Source: an uncultured Parabacteroides sp. (lineage in GTDB: Bacteria; Bacteroidota; Bacteroidia; Bacteroidales; Tannerellaceae). From it: a stretch of 64,000 bases of DNA. Shown in pieces: positions 1-8,831 of this stretch (positions are counted from its first letter, which is position 1; each line of letters starts with the position of its first letter). The notes below the pieces were generated by a model. That model had not been told where the DNA came from and did not search any database. It saw only the letters and a list, made by a program, of their open reading frames with translations. Location of the stretch: NCBI GenBank assembly GCA_949296075.1, contig CASFNG010000004.1, positions 1-64,000 on the forward strand, given 5' to 3'. The position numbers were made by a program, and so were the translations under genes.

Positions 1-9
1 ACATTCAGC

Positions 10-54
10 CGTTCGTGCGGGGCATTGCCCCAAGTACCTCGTGAGGAGCGAACG
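10..54 (+). other. hairpin-rich segment at the left window edge
   Basis: The first 54 bases can fold as an outer stem CGTTCG (10-15) with CGAACG (49-54) that encloses a hairpin GGGGCATTGCCCC (19-31) and a small CCT/AGG hairpin (37-46). The element CGTGAGGAGCGA occurs here (about 40-51) and again at 111-122. A rho-independent terminator follows at 141. This could be the 3' part of a structured RNA whose body lies left of the window, or a structured 3' UTR. I do not recognise a family. Confidence 0.3.
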
Positions 55-140
55 AGCGAGCGGCGGTTAATATTAATACTAAAGTTTAAAAGAAGGGTCC
101 GTCACTACTCCGTGAGGAGCGAGGCGGATACAGAAAACAG

Positions 141-186
141 GTCCCCGGCAGGTCGCGTAAGCGCCGCCGGGGACTTTTTTGTTTTT
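141..186 (+). terminator. rho-independent terminator
   Basis: GTCCCCGGC (141-149) pairs with GCCGGGGAC (166-174) and is followed by six T and then GTTTTT. It ends a plus-strand transcript entering from the left edge. No credible coding region lies between the edge and this hairpin. Confidence 0.75.
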
Positions 187-263
187 CTTCCCGGGATTTT
201 AGCCAAAAGATGGAGATGATTTATTGGTATATCCCCGGAAAAATGGGTCATTGCCCGATTTGA

Positions 264-318
264 ATCCTCGAAAAAATGTATGATTCCTCTTTTTTATCCT
301 CGAAAAAATGTACTTTTG
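264..318 (+). promoter_or_regulatory. 17-bp direct repeat and -7 box upstream of the ATPase
   Basis: The 17-mer ATCCTCGAAAAAATGTA occurs at 264-280 and 296-312, 32 bp apart or about three helical turns. The second copy runs into a Bacteroidetes-type -7 box TACTTTTG (311-318). The placement suits a regulator-binding site, possibly autoregulatory, but that role is inferred from position only. Confidence 0.4.
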
Positions 319-355
319 TGCGTATTACCTTGTTTCACAGCAGAGATAATTCATT

Positions 356-1657
356 ATGGAACGGAAGATTATTGATAAATTGAGGCAGTGGAAAGATGCT
401 CCTTCCCGAAAACCCTTGATATTGCTTGGGGCACGTCAGGTGGGTAAGACTTGGATCATGAGGCATTTCGGTGAGCTTGAGTTTGAGAGCGTGGCATATA
501 TTAATTGCGACGTGGAGCCTCTGGCCAAGGATTTGTTTGCCGCGGATTACTCGATCCCGAGGATATTACTGGCGCTTCAGGCCATAACCGGAGTGAAGAT
601 CGAGGCAGGCAAGACATTGGTTATATTGGATGAGCTGCAAGAGGTGAGCCGAGGGTTGCACAGCTTGAAGTACTTTCAGGAAAATGCTCCGGAGTATCAT
701 GTGATCGCGGCCGGATCGTTATTAGGTATTACCTTGGGGCAGGGTGAATCTTTCCCGGTGGGTAAGGTAAATTTGCTTCATATGTACCCGATGGATTTTG
801 AGGAATTTTTAATGGCGGCAGGAGAGGATGCCTTATGTGAGCTCTTCCATAAAGGAGATTGGGAGCTTCTTCATGTCTTTCGTGATAAATATGTGGATCT
901 TCTTCGCCAATATTATTACGTAGGTGGTATGCCTGAGGTGGTGGAGCATTATGTGGAAAACCACGATTTGCGGGAAGTGAGGATGAGGCAGAGCGATATA
1001 CTTGAAGCTTACCGGAACGACATCTCGAAGCATACCTCCCCAATGGAGAGCATGCGCATCGGGCAAGTGCTTCGATCCCTTCCCTCCCAGTTGGCGAAAG
1101 AGAATAAGAAATTTATCTATAATACCTTGAAAAAGGGGGCAAGGGCGGCTGAATATGAATTAGCCATCCAATGGTTGATCGATGCGGGGATCGTGCATAA
1201 GGTATGCCGTGTGAAAGAATTACGCCAGCCTCTTAAATTCTATGAGGACTTGGGTGCTTTCAAGTTATTCCTGCTTGATGCGGGTTTGCTGGGATGCATG
1301 GCAGGAGCTTCTGCCAGCCAAGTGTTGGTGGGCGAGAATGCCTTTCAAGAGTTTAAGGGCGCTTTTACGGAGCAGTTCGTGCTCCAGCAGTTGATAGCTA
1401 AGGGGATCGAGCCCTATTATTGGAGCAGCGACTCTACCCCGGCAGAAATAGACTTCGTGATCCAAGCAGGGGATCGGGTCATTCCGGTCGAGGTAAAAGC
1501 GGAAGAGAACGTAAGGGCCAAATCTATGTCGGAATACATCAAGCGTCATCCACAGTATCACCTGAAGGGGCTTCGTATCTCCATGCGAGGGTATCAGAAC
1601 CAGGACTGGATGGAGAATATCCCTTTATTTGGCCTTTCTAAATATTTTGAGGAATGA
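356..1657 (+). CDS. AAA family ATPase with DUF4143 C-terminal domain
   Basis: This 433-residue protein has a Walker A motif GARQVGKT at residues 25-32 and an acidic Walker B-like stretch (VILDELQEV) near residue 85. The C-terminal half matches the DUF4143 pattern, with an E-I-D (364-366) and E-V-K (379-381) pair that resembles the core of PD-(D/E)xK nuclease folds. The family is widespread in Bacteroidetes, often in many copies per genome, and its cellular role is unknown. The gene stands alone, stops 16 nt before the convergent LysO gene, and is preceded by a direct repeat at 264-312. A nuclease activity is only a possibility suggested by the motif. Confidence 0.88.
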   Translation: MERKIIDKLRQWKDAPSRKPLILLGARQVGKTWIMRHFGELEFESVAYINCDVEPLAKDLFAADYSIPRILLALQAITGVKIEAGKTLVILDELQEVSRGLHSLKYFQENAPEYHVIAAGSLLGITLGQGESFPVGKVNLLHMYPMDFEEFLMAAGEDALCELFHKGDWELLHVFRDKYVDLLRQYYYVGGMPEVVEHYVENHDLREVRMRQSDILEAYRNDISKHTSPMESMRIGQVLRSLPSQLAKENKKFIYNTLKKGARAAEYELAIQWLIDAGIVHKVCRVKELRQPLKFYEDLGAFKLFLLDAGLLGCMAGASASQVLVGENAFQEFKGAFTEQFVLQQLIAKGIEPYYWSSDSTPAEIDFVIQAGDRVIPVEVKAEENVRAKSMSEYIKRHPQYHLKGLRISMRGYQNQDWMENIPLFGLSKYFEE

Positions 1658-1673
1658 GCGGTTCCCCCCTCCC

Positions 1674-2297
1674 TCACCCGCAGAAGAAGGCGATGAGGAG
1701 GGGGACGCTGATCTCCAGCACGATCCCGTGGACGATGGCCACCGGTACCAAGCCCTTTCCCGAATACCGGCTGATTACCGGCAGGCAGACATCCATCGAG
1801 TTGATCCCCGCCACCGATACCGGGGCGTACTTCCCGAACAGCGATGCGTAGAGCGGAGCGCCCACCAAGGCAAGCATCTCGCGGATGATATTGGCCAAGA
1901 GCGCGATCGCTCCCAACCGGGTGGCGATCTCTACCCCTACGGTAGCCTCCTTCAGCTGCGTGATCAGCAGCGACGAGAGCGAGTAATAGGCGAACCCGCT
2001 CCCCACCGCCATGCAGTCGTAGGCATTCCACGAGGAGAGCAACAGGCTCGCCGCCGCCGAGAAGAGCAAGGTTCCCCCGATAGTGAACAGCGGCAGCAGC
2101 AGGCTGACGGGGCGTAGCCCCCGCAGCATCCTGCCTAAGTCGGCGTTCGCCCCAAGGTTGATCCCCACCTGAAGGATCAATCCGTAGAGCAGGAAGGTAG
2201 GCAGCGAGGCGCAAGCCGCCGAAAGCTCGCTACCCGCCAATTTCCCGCAAGCGATCCCCGCGAGGAAGCAGCAGACCACGATCAGGTTATTCCGCAT
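1674..2297 (-). CDS. LysO family transporter, C-terminal part
   Basis: This 207-residue polytopic membrane protein matches the larger part of LysO (formerly DUF340/YbjE), the lysine exporter characterised in E. coli. Hydrophobic helices span almost the whole length, and a conserved SGFAYYSLSS region and a C-terminal GINSMDVCLPVI segment fit the family. E. coli LysO is a single chain of roughly 300 residues. Here residues equivalent to its N-terminus are encoded by the preceding gene, whose end overlaps this start by 11 nt, which suggests translational coupling and assembly of two subunits. Lysine as substrate is inferred from the family. Confidence 0.85.
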   Translation of the reverse strand: MRNNLIVVCCFLAGIACGKLAGSELSAACASLPTFLLYGLILQVGINLGANADLGRMLRGLRPVSLLLPLFTIGGTLLFSAAASLLLSSWNAYDCMAVGSGFAYYSLSSLLITQLKEATVGVEIATRLGAIALLANIIREMLALVGAPLYASLFGKYAPVSVAGINSMDVCLPVISRYSGKGLVPVAIVHGIVLEISVPLLIAFFCG

Positions 2298-2571
2298 CTC
2301 CGCCTCCTTTCCGGTTAAACAGTTTGTGGGCGATCAGCGAGGCCGCCAAGCTCCCCGCCACGCCACATACGGCGAGCACCGCCGCCTGGGCGCCATATTG
2401 CCCGATATTGTCCACTACGGTAGGGTTCGCCCCGATGCTGATCCCGAAGATGAACAGCATGGCGAAGATGGTGTAGGAGATGGAGCGCTCCAGCCCCTTG
2501 AACAGGCTGACGCGCTGGCAGAAATGGCCGATCAATAGCCCCACGGCCAACAGGGACAAGATAATAAGCAT
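2287..2571 (-). CDS. LysO family transporter, N-terminal part
   Basis: This 94-residue protein has about three hydrophobic segments (residues 1-16, 33-48 and 62-82) and corresponds to the N-terminal third of LysO. Its end overlaps the C-terminal LysO gene by 11 nt in another frame. Neither part shows a damaged edge: this one ends in a charged tail (NRKGGGDAE) and the next starts with its own ATG, so I read it as a two-gene transporter rather than a frameshifted pseudogene. I could not identify a promoter or lysine riboswitch in the upstream 465 bp. Confidence 0.8.
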   Translation of the reverse strand: MLIILSLLAVGLLIGHFCQRVSLFKGLERSISYTIFAMLFIFGISIGANPTVVDNIGQYGAQAAVLAVCGVAGSLAASLIAHKLFNRKGGGDAE

Positions 2572-3036
2572 ATAGGTGAATGGTTAAATCCCGGGGAGGG
2601 GTTGCCGCCGGTTGCGTCGTATCCCGCGCGCTTGCCCGCTACCGGCGCTGGCCGGCGTGCGACAGTCCGCGGGGAGGATACCCGTCGGTGGGCGCTTCCC
2701 TTCTCATCCGTGATGTCGTTATGAATCAGGTAATGGTCTCTCTCGCGATAGGAGGATCCGGCTTATCGGTGAAGCCGGAGGAGGAATTTAGATGAAGCCG
2801 CTGAACCAATGCACATGCACGCAAGCGATGCTCTCCGATACCGGCGGGCATTTCCCTAAATCGTGATGTAGTTCTTGAAAGCTCATGACCATCTTTTTAG
2901 CGTTTCTCCGCGAAGATAAGGGAAAACTTCCAGATCGGCAAATCTGGACAAATCCGGACGGAAAAAGCGCGTTTTTCCCGAAAAGTCGTACATTTGGAAC
3001 ATTAAAAAGGAAAATGTATCGTAAAAAGAAAAGTTT
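2572..3036. promoter_or_regulatory. divergent intergenic region between lysO and the tricorn-like gene
   Basis: No credible gene is present in these 465 bp. The left part (2590-2700) is very G+C rich. A perfect small hairpin CCGGCTT...AAGCCGG lies near 2758-2778. A -7 box TACATTTG at 2989-2996 lies 40 bp before the tricorn-like start and probably serves it, although no good -33 element is visible. The remaining sequence shows nothing I recognise. Confidence 0.45.
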
Positions 3037-6000
3037 ATGAAGAAAAGATGGGTATCATCCTTACTGGCCGCGGTAGCTATTCCCGCGGGCTTGATGGCGG
3101 CGGACGAGGCGCGGTTGCTGCGCTTTCCCGCCACGAATGGAGAGGAGATCGTGTTCTCCTATGCCGGAGATCTGTATAAGGTGCCGATCGCGGGGGGCGA
3201 GGCCCGCAGGCTGACCTCCGACGTGGGCTATGAGATGTTCCCCCGCTTCTCCCCGGACGGGCGTACCATCGCCTTCACCGGGCAGTACGACGGGAACACG
3301 GAGGTCTATACCATCCCCGCCTCGGGTGGGGAGCCGCTGCGGATCACCTATACCGCCACGAACAAGCGCGACGACTTGGGCGATCGCATGGGGCCTAACA
3401 ATATCGTGATGGCGTGGACGCCTGACGGCGAGCGCGTGGTATACCGGAACCGGAAAGGAGACGGCTTCTCGGGCAGGCTTTATACGGTGGGCAAGGAGGG
3501 AGGTCTCTCCGAGGTGATTCCCCTGCCGGAGGGGGGCTTTTGCAGCTACGCGCCCGACGGGAAACGGATGGCTTACAACCGCGTCATGAGGGAGTTTCGT
3601 ACCTGGAAGTACTACAAGGGCGGAATGGCCGACGATATATGGATCTATGACCCGCGGCGGGAGTCGGTGACCAACGTCACCAACAACGAGGCGCAGGACA
3701 TCTTCCCCATGTGGATCGGCGACGAGATCTATTTCATCTCCGATAGGGATTATACGATGAACCTCTTCGTCTATGATACCCGTACCAAGCAGACGAGCAA
3801 GGTGACCGACTTCACCGAGTACGACGTGAAGTTCCCCTCCTGTTTCGGGCAGACGATCGTGTTCGAGAACGGCGGCTATATCTATAAGCTCGACGCGTCC
3901 ACCAAGAAGGCGGAGCGGGTGGCTATCTCCTTAGCCTCGGATAATCGCTATGCCCGGGGCGACATCAAGGCGGGCGCCGACTATATCACGGCGGCCTCGC
4001 TCGCGCCCGGTGGCAAGCGGATGGTGGTGACGGCCCGCGGGGAGGTGTTCGACCTGCCGGTGGAGAAGGGGGTGACGAGGAATATCTCCCGTACGCCGGG
4101 GGCGCACGAGCGCGACGCGCAATGGTCGCCCGACGGACAATGGATCGCCTATATCTCGGATCGCACGGGCGAGACGGAGCTTTACCTGCAACCCGCCGAG
4201 GGAGGTGAGCCGATCCAGCTGACGAAAGGGAACGATACCTATATCCGTTCCTTCCAATGGAGCCCGGACGCGAAGCGGATCGTCTATACGGACCGGAAGA
4301 ACCGGATCAACCTCGCGGACGTGGCGGCCCGGAAGGTGACGAACCTTTCCCAAAGTCCGCTGGGCGAGGCGCAGGGCGTCAACTTCTCGCCTGACGGCAA
4401 ATGGCTCACCTACGCGAGGGTATCGGAGAATAACTATTACATCGTTTATCTCTATAATATAGAGGAGCGGAAGGAATACCCGGTGACGGATCGCTGGTAC
4501 GAGTCGTACGCGCCGGTGTTCAGCACGGACGGGAAATACCTGATCTTTACCTCTGCCCGCGATTTCGACCCGACTTACGGGCAATTGGAGTGGAATCATG
4601 TCTATAACAACATGGGCGGTGTCTATCTCGCCCTGCTCGCTAAGGATGCCGCCTCTCCCTTCTTGGAGACCGACGCTGAGGTGGAGGTGAAGAAGGAACC
4701 GGCTAAGGCGGACGCCTCGAAGGGGGATGCCGCGAAAGCGAAGGCTTCGGAGGCGGTGACGGTACGGTTCGATCCGGAGGGCATCGCCGACCGGATCGTG
4801 AAGCTGCCCTTGCCGGGAGGCTATTACGGGGCGTTCTACTCGGATGGTAAGGGCGTTTACTACTATTCGGGCGGGAAGATGAACCGCTTCGACTTAGAGA
4901 CGAAGGAGGCCGTGGTCGTGGCCGACGCGCCGATGAGCGTGGATCCGGGCAGCGGAAAGGCGATCTTCGCCAAGGGCAACCAGCTCTTCGTGACGGATAT
5001 TCCCAAGGGGAAGGTGGATCTGTCCAAGCCGGTCGATCTGGCGAACATGAGGATCGCCGTGGATTACCCGAAGGAATGGGCGCAGATCTTCGACGAGGCT
5101 TGGCGGGCTTTCCGGGATGGCTTCTATTTAGAGAATATGCACGGAAAGGACTGGAAGGCGATCAAGGCGAAGTATGCCGCCCTCTTGCCTTATGTGAAGA
5201 CAAGGCTCGACCTGAATTACGTGATCGGCGAGATGATCGGTGAGTTAGGCGTGGGGCACGCTTACGTGAACCCCGGCGAGACGGAGCGCCCCGAGCGGAT
5301 CCCGATGGGCTTGTTGGGTGCCGAGGTGTCGAGGGATAAGAGCGGTTTCTTCCGGTTAGACAAGATCATCCCCGGCGCTTCCTGGAACAAGTCGCTGCGC
5401 TCGCCGCTGACGGAGCCGGGTATCGAGGCGAAGGCGGGCGAGTATATCGTGGCGATCGACGGCGTGCCGACCAATAGCGTGAACGACCTCTTCAAGTTGC
5501 TGGTCGGGAAGGCGAATGTCCCCACCGAGTTGTCGCTCAACGACAAGCCTCAGCTGGCGGGAGCCCGGGCGGTGGTGATCCGTCCGTTGGAGGAGGAGTA
5601 TTCCTTGTATCACTATAACTGGATCCAGGAGAACATAAAGAAGGTGGATAAGGCGACCAACGGGAAGGTGGGCTATATCTATATCCCGGATATGGGTCCC
5701 GAGGGATTGAACGAGTTCTCCCGTTATTTCTATCCGCAGCTGGATAAGGAGGGCTTGATTATCGACGACCGTGCGAACGGGGGTGGCAACGTGTCGCCCA
5801 TGATCCTGGAGCGGTTGGCACGCGAGCCTTACCGACTGACGATGCGGCGCGGATCGTCGCTGATCGGGACAGTCCCCGACGGTACGCTGGTCGGCCCGAA
5901 GGTCTGCCTGATCAACAAGTACTCCGCCTCGGATGGCGACCTCTTCCCGTGGGGATTCCGTGCGCTCGGCTTGGGTAAACTGATCGGTACCCGTACGTGG

Positions 6001-6273
6001 GGCGGCATCATCGGTATCAGCGGCCCGCTGCCTTATATGGACGGGACGGACATCCGTGTGCCTTTCTTCACCAGCTACGACCCGAAGACGGGCGACTGGA
6101 TCATCGAGAATCACGGCGTGGATCCGGATATTTGGGTGGATAACGACCCGATCCGGGAATGGAACGGCGAGGATCAGCAGCTGGATCGCGCGATCGAGGA
6201 GGTGATGAAGCAATTGAAAGACCGGAAACCCTTGGCTCCCGTACCGGCGCCGAGGGACTGGAGCCGGAAGTGA
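3037..6273 (+). CDS. tricorn-like S41 family protease
   Basis: This 1078-residue exported protein starts with a signal peptide (KKRWVSSLLAAVAIPAGLMA). Residues ~25-520 contain repeated WSPDGxxIAY / FSPDGKW motifs typical of PD40/WD40-like beta-propeller blades, as in the two propellers of tricorn. A Lys/Ala-rich linker (about 545-570) is followed by a second set of blades, a core helical region, a PDZ domain (about 765-850) and the S41 peptidase domain. His741 in GVGHAY and Ser965-Asp966 in YSASDGD match the catalytic positions of tricorn, and ENHGVDPD supplies the conserved Glu. It probably degrades peptides in the periplasm. The gene is monocistronic, with a -7 box 40 bp upstream. Confidence 0.92.
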   Translation: MKKRWVSSLLAAVAIPAGLMAADEARLLRFPATNGEEIVFSYAGDLYKVPIAGGEARRLTSDVGYEMFPRFSPDGRTIAFTGQYDGNTEVYTIPASGGEPLRITYTATNKRDDLGDRMGPNNIVMAWTPDGERVVYRNRKGDGFSGRLYTVGKEGGLSEVIPLPEGGFCSYAPDGKRMAYNRVMREFRTWKYYKGGMADDIWIYDPRRESVTNVTNNEAQDIFPMWIGDEIYFISDRDYTMNLFVYDTRTKQTSKVTDFTEYDVKFPSCFGQTIVFENGGYIYKLDASTKKAERVAISLASDNRYARGDIKAGADYITAASLAPGGKRMVVTARGEVFDLPVEKGVTRNISRTPGAHERDAQWSPDGQWIAYISDRTGETELYLQPAEGGEPIQLTKGNDTYIRSFQWSPDAKRIVYTDRKNRINLADVAARKVTNLSQSPLGEAQGVNFSPDGKWLTYARVSENNYYIVYLYNIEERKEYPVTDRWYESYAPVFSTDGKYLIFTSARDFDPTYGQLEWNHVYNNMGGVYLALLAKDAASPFLETDAEVEVKKEPAKADASKGDAAKAKASEAVTVRFDPEGIADRIVKLPLPGGYYGAFYSDGKGVYYYSGGKMNRFDLETKEAVVVADAPMSVDPGSGKAIFAKGNQLFVTDIPKGKVDLSKPVDLANMRIAVDYPKEWAQIFDEAWRAFRDGFYLENMHGKDWKAIKAKYAALLPYVKTRLDLNYVIGEMIGELGVGHAYVNPGETERPERIPMGLLGAEVSRDKSGFFRLDKIIPGASWNKSLRSPLTEPGIEAKAGEYIVAIDGVPTNSVNDLFKLLVGKANVPTELSLNDKPQLAGARAVVIRPLEEEYSLYHYNWIQENIKKVDKATNGKVGYIYIPDMGPEGLNEFSRYFYPQLDKEGLIIDDRANGGGNVSPMILERLAREPYRLTMRRGSSLIGTVPDGTLVGPKVCLINKYSASDGDLFPWGFRALGLGKLIGTRTWGGIIGISGPLPYMDGTDIRVPFFTSYDPKTGDWIIENHGVDPDIWVDNDPIREWNGEDQQLDRAIEEVMKQLKDRKPLAPVPAPRDWSRK

Positions 6274-6381
6274 TGCTTGCGGCTCGTAGGTGAATCCCGG
6301 GGCGCGGCGTGAGGGAAATGTTACCCGATCGCCGCGGTCTGGGATTTTTTTCGTAAGTTTGGACGCGAAATAGGAGGAGAT

Positions 6382-6924
6382 ATGTTTGCGGCGATTGACT
6401 TTGAGACGGCTAACCGGCAGCCTTGCAGCATTTGCAGCATCGGTGTCGCGATCGTCGATGGCGATCAGGTGGTGGATAGCTTCTACTCTTTGGTGAGGCC
6501 TATCCCTCACTTTTACTCGCGCTGGACGACCGCCGTGCATGGGTTGACGCTGGAGGATACCTTGGACGCTCCCGATTTCGAGAAGGCGTGGGGGCAGATC
6601 GCTCCCCGGCTGAGGGACATTCCGTTGGTGGCTCACAACAGCTCGTTCGATGAGGGCTGCCTGAGGGCGGCATACCAGGCCTACGACTTGGCGTATCCCC
6701 GGTATCCATTCTTCTGCACCTGCCGACTGTCGCGCAAGTTGTATCCTGATTTGCCGAATCATCGCTTAGAGACGGTGGCGGCCTATTGCGGCTACGACCT
6801 GTCGCATCACCATCATGCGCTGGCTGACGCGTACGCTTGTGCCCATATCGCCGCCGTGATGCTGCGTGAGGTGGGGGTAGACTCGATAGAGGAACTGGCC
6901 GAACGGTGCCGTCTCCGCCGGTGA
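6382..6924 (+). CDS. DEDDh 3'-5' exonuclease (DnaQ-like)
   Basis: This 180-residue protein has the three exonuclease motifs of the DnaQ superfamily: IDFETAN (ExoI) at residues 5-11, VAHNSSFD (ExoII) near residue 84, and HHHALADAYA (ExoIII, His form) near residue 140. It lacks a polymerase domain or BRCT domain, so it is a free-standing exonuclease probably involved in DNA repair or RNA trimming, or a proofreading-like subunit. A strong AGGAGGAG just before the ATG and a -7 box TAAGTTTG (6354-6361) support the start. The next gene is a sigma factor on the same strand but in a region of different base composition. Confidence 0.88.
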   Translation: MFAAIDFETANRQPCSICSIGVAIVDGDQVVDSFYSLVRPIPHFYSRWTTAVHGLTLEDTLDAPDFEKAWGQIAPRLRDIPLVAHNSSFDEGCLRAAYQAYDLAYPRYPFFCTCRLSRKLYPDLPNHRLETVAAYCGYDLSHHHHALADAYACAHIAAVMLREVGVDSIEELAERCRLRR

Positions 6925-6974
6925 GAGGATCAGGAACCGGCCTTGCCGGCAAATGAAAAACCTATAAGGTGAAT

Positions 6975-7550
6975 ATGCACGAGATAGCGATACATAGCGA
7001 TATCATCGCGGAACTTAAACGTGGCTCTTATGAAGCATTTGATACATTGTATAATATGTATGCGGATTCTTTGTATGGTTTTGCCTTGCTGCATACGAAA
7101 TCTGTTGTCTGTGCCGAAGATATTGTGCAGGAGACCTTCCTGAAGTTATGGAATATGCGTGCCTCCTTGTCCGTGGAGGGCTCTTTCAAGTCTATGCTAT
7201 TCATGATTGCCAAGAACCACATGATCGATGTTTTCCGCCAGCAGATCAATCGTCCGGCATTTGAGGATTACATTCATTTTTGCGAGGATGAGAAGCTGAT
7301 AGACAACACATCCGTAGAGAAAATATATTATGATGATTTTATTGAGAAATTGATGCTTGCCAAGCGAAAACTGACTCCTTCACAGCGAAAGATCTTTGAG
7401 ATGAGCAGGGAAAAGGGGATGAGCAATGCCGAGATAGCTGCCCTTGTGGAAATCTCCGAGCAAACAGTTAAGAATCATTTATCTGCCGCATTAAAGATAC
7501 TGCGTGAGGAGCTTGTGAAATACAATTACCTTTTCGCCCTTTTTATATAG
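6975..7550 (+). CDS. ECF-type RNA polymerase sigma factor (SusCD locus 1)
   Basis: This 191-residue sigma-70 family factor contains region 2 (LYNMYADSLYGFALLHT ... AEDIVQETFLKLW) and region 4 (LTPSQRKIFEMSREK ... IAALVEISEQTVKNH helix-turn-helix). It lacks regions 1 and 3, as expected for the ECF class of Bacteroidetes SusCD regulators. I prefer the ATG at 6975 to a GTG two codons earlier, because AAGG lies at a suitable distance. It is followed by a FecR-type anti-sigma factor and a SusC with an STN domain, so it should drive this operon when the outer-membrane receptor signals substrate. From here the base composition becomes clearly AT-richer. Confidence 0.93.
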   Translation: MHEIAIHSDIIAELKRGSYEAFDTLYNMYADSLYGFALLHTKSVVCAEDIVQETFLKLWNMRASLSVEGSFKSMLFMIAKNHMIDVFRQQINRPAFEDYIHFCEDEKLIDNTSVEKIYYDDFIEKLMLAKRKLTPSQRKIFEMSREKGMSNAEIAALVEISEQTVKNHLSAALKILREELVKYNYLFALFI

Positions 7551-7761
7551 GAAAATCAAGGGATGTGTACCCCTTTTATCCCAAATATATATTGGATTCC
7601 TTGAAAATAAGTCCGTTGGTGGAGTTAAAGGCTCCGTTTATCGTAGATGGAGTTGAGGGGAGTCTTATGGAAAAGAGAATATGGAATATGCTTTAGAACA
7701 TATCATGTTCTCTGGTACTTTTCCCATACGCATTCGTGTAATTATAAACGATTGACAAATT
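7551..7761 (+). promoter_or_regulatory. sigma-fecR intergenic leader with hairpin
   Basis: The 211-bp gap carries a perfect 7-bp stem AGAACAT/ATGTTCT (7695-7711) with a three-base loop and no T-tract, about 50 bp before the FecR start. No gene is evident. It may hold the promoter that separates sigma expression from the fecR-susC part, but no clear core promoter is visible. Confidence 0.3.
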
Positions 7762-8733
7762 ATGGCCGATTTATTTGATAAATTATATGCTCGATTCTTG
7801 AACGGGGAAACCGGTCGGAAAGATTTTGAGAGCTTTAAGGAATCTCTGGCTCATCTTTCAGATCAGGAGCTTTCCGAAAGAATGGAATCGTTTTGGAATG
7901 AGAATACGGTTTATCCTTCTATGGGAGCGTCCCGTAAGCAGGCGATTCATAGAAGATTACGTTTACGGATAAATACTCCTGCAACCACTATGAACTGGTT
8001 TCGCCGCGGGATAGCGGTGGCAGTGGTAGCTATTCTGTCCGTAGCGGTATGGAACTTATACCTTCTGCGTGAGGCCCGGCAGGGAAGTGGTACTTTTCTC
8101 GCCCAAGTCCCGGCCGGTAATAAGGTGGAGCTGACATTGCCGGATAAGAGTTTGGTCAAATTAAATTCGGAAAGTTCGCTGTCGTATGCATATACTAAGG
8201 GCAAACGGGTTGTCCATCTGGAAGGAGAAGGCTATTTCCAAGTGTCCAAGGACAAGAAACATCCCTTTGTCGTGCAGACTGCTGATCTGAATATTGAGGT
8301 GTTAGGGACGAGTTTCAATATTCATTCATACAAGGAAAATGATTTTGTGGAGACTTCTTTGATCGAAGGTTCCGTACGCCTCTATGATTCGAGGTCGCCT
8401 GCGGAATGCTATATCCTGAAGCCTTCGCAGAAAGCGATCTATTCAAAAGGCAATGGAGACATCAGTCTCTATGATACAGATAATATAAAAGAAATGGCGT
8501 GGACGCAAAACCACTTGGTTTTCGAGTCGGAGAAATTAGGGATAGTACTACAAAAGATCGAGAGGTGGTATGGAGTGCATATTGACTTGCTATGCCCGGA
8601 GATCGCGAATGACCCGATTTCCGGCTCTTTCAAGGACGAACAGCTTCCGTATGTCATGGAGGCCCTAAAATTCCAGTATGGATTTGATTTTGAGATCACG
8701 GGAAATCATGTTACGATAACTAAATCTAAATAG
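7762..8733 (+). CDS. FecR family anti-sigma factor (locus 1)
   Basis: This 323-residue protein has a cytoplasmic N-terminal part with an FWNEN segment, a single membrane span around residues 78-96 (IAVAVVAILSVAVWNLYLL), and a periplasmic FecR domain with AGNKVELTLPDKSLVKLNS and VEVLGTSFNIHSY-type motifs, followed by the C-terminal DUF4974-like domain. It should hold the upstream sigma factor inactive until the STN domain of the cognate SusC contacts its periplasmic part. The gene order sigma, FecR, SusC, SusD is the classic trans-envelope arrangement. Confidence 0.93.
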   Translation: MADLFDKLYARFLNGETGRKDFESFKESLAHLSDQELSERMESFWNENTVYPSMGASRKQAIHRRLRLRINTPATTMNWFRRGIAVAVVAILSVAVWNLYLLREARQGSGTFLAQVPAGNKVELTLPDKSLVKLNSESSLSYAYTKGKRVVHLEGEGYFQVSKDKKHPFVVQTADLNIEVLGTSFNIHSYKENDFVETSLIEGSVRLYDSRSPAECYILKPSQKAIYSKGNGDISLYDTDNIKEMAWTQNHLVFESEKLGIVLQKIERWYGVHIDLLCPEIANDPISGSFKDEQLPYVMEALKFQYGFDFEITGNHVTITKSK

Positions 8734-8831
8734 CCAATCAAAGTGAACATGCCTATGAGATGCGCTAAAGAACTTTAAGACTGAGTGTTTTTATCAATTG
8801 TTTAACTATAATCTAAGCCTATTATCAAATC

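Noticed and set aside
25-219. 64-codon plus frame at the left edge
   Set aside because: It runs straight through a rho-independent terminator hairpin and has no protein-like pattern.
1629-2214. Frames on both strands over the LysO gene
   Set aside because: Only the minus frame 1674-2297 has membrane-protein character and family motifs.
2580-2880. Lysine riboswitch in the LysO leader
   Set aside because: I looked for the conserved lysine-riboswitch core on the minus strand and did not find it.
5356-6762. Minus-strand open frame of 468 codons
   Set aside because: Antisense to the tricorn-like and exonuclease genes, Arg/Pro/His-rich, no recognisable domain; a shadow of G+C-rich coding DNA.
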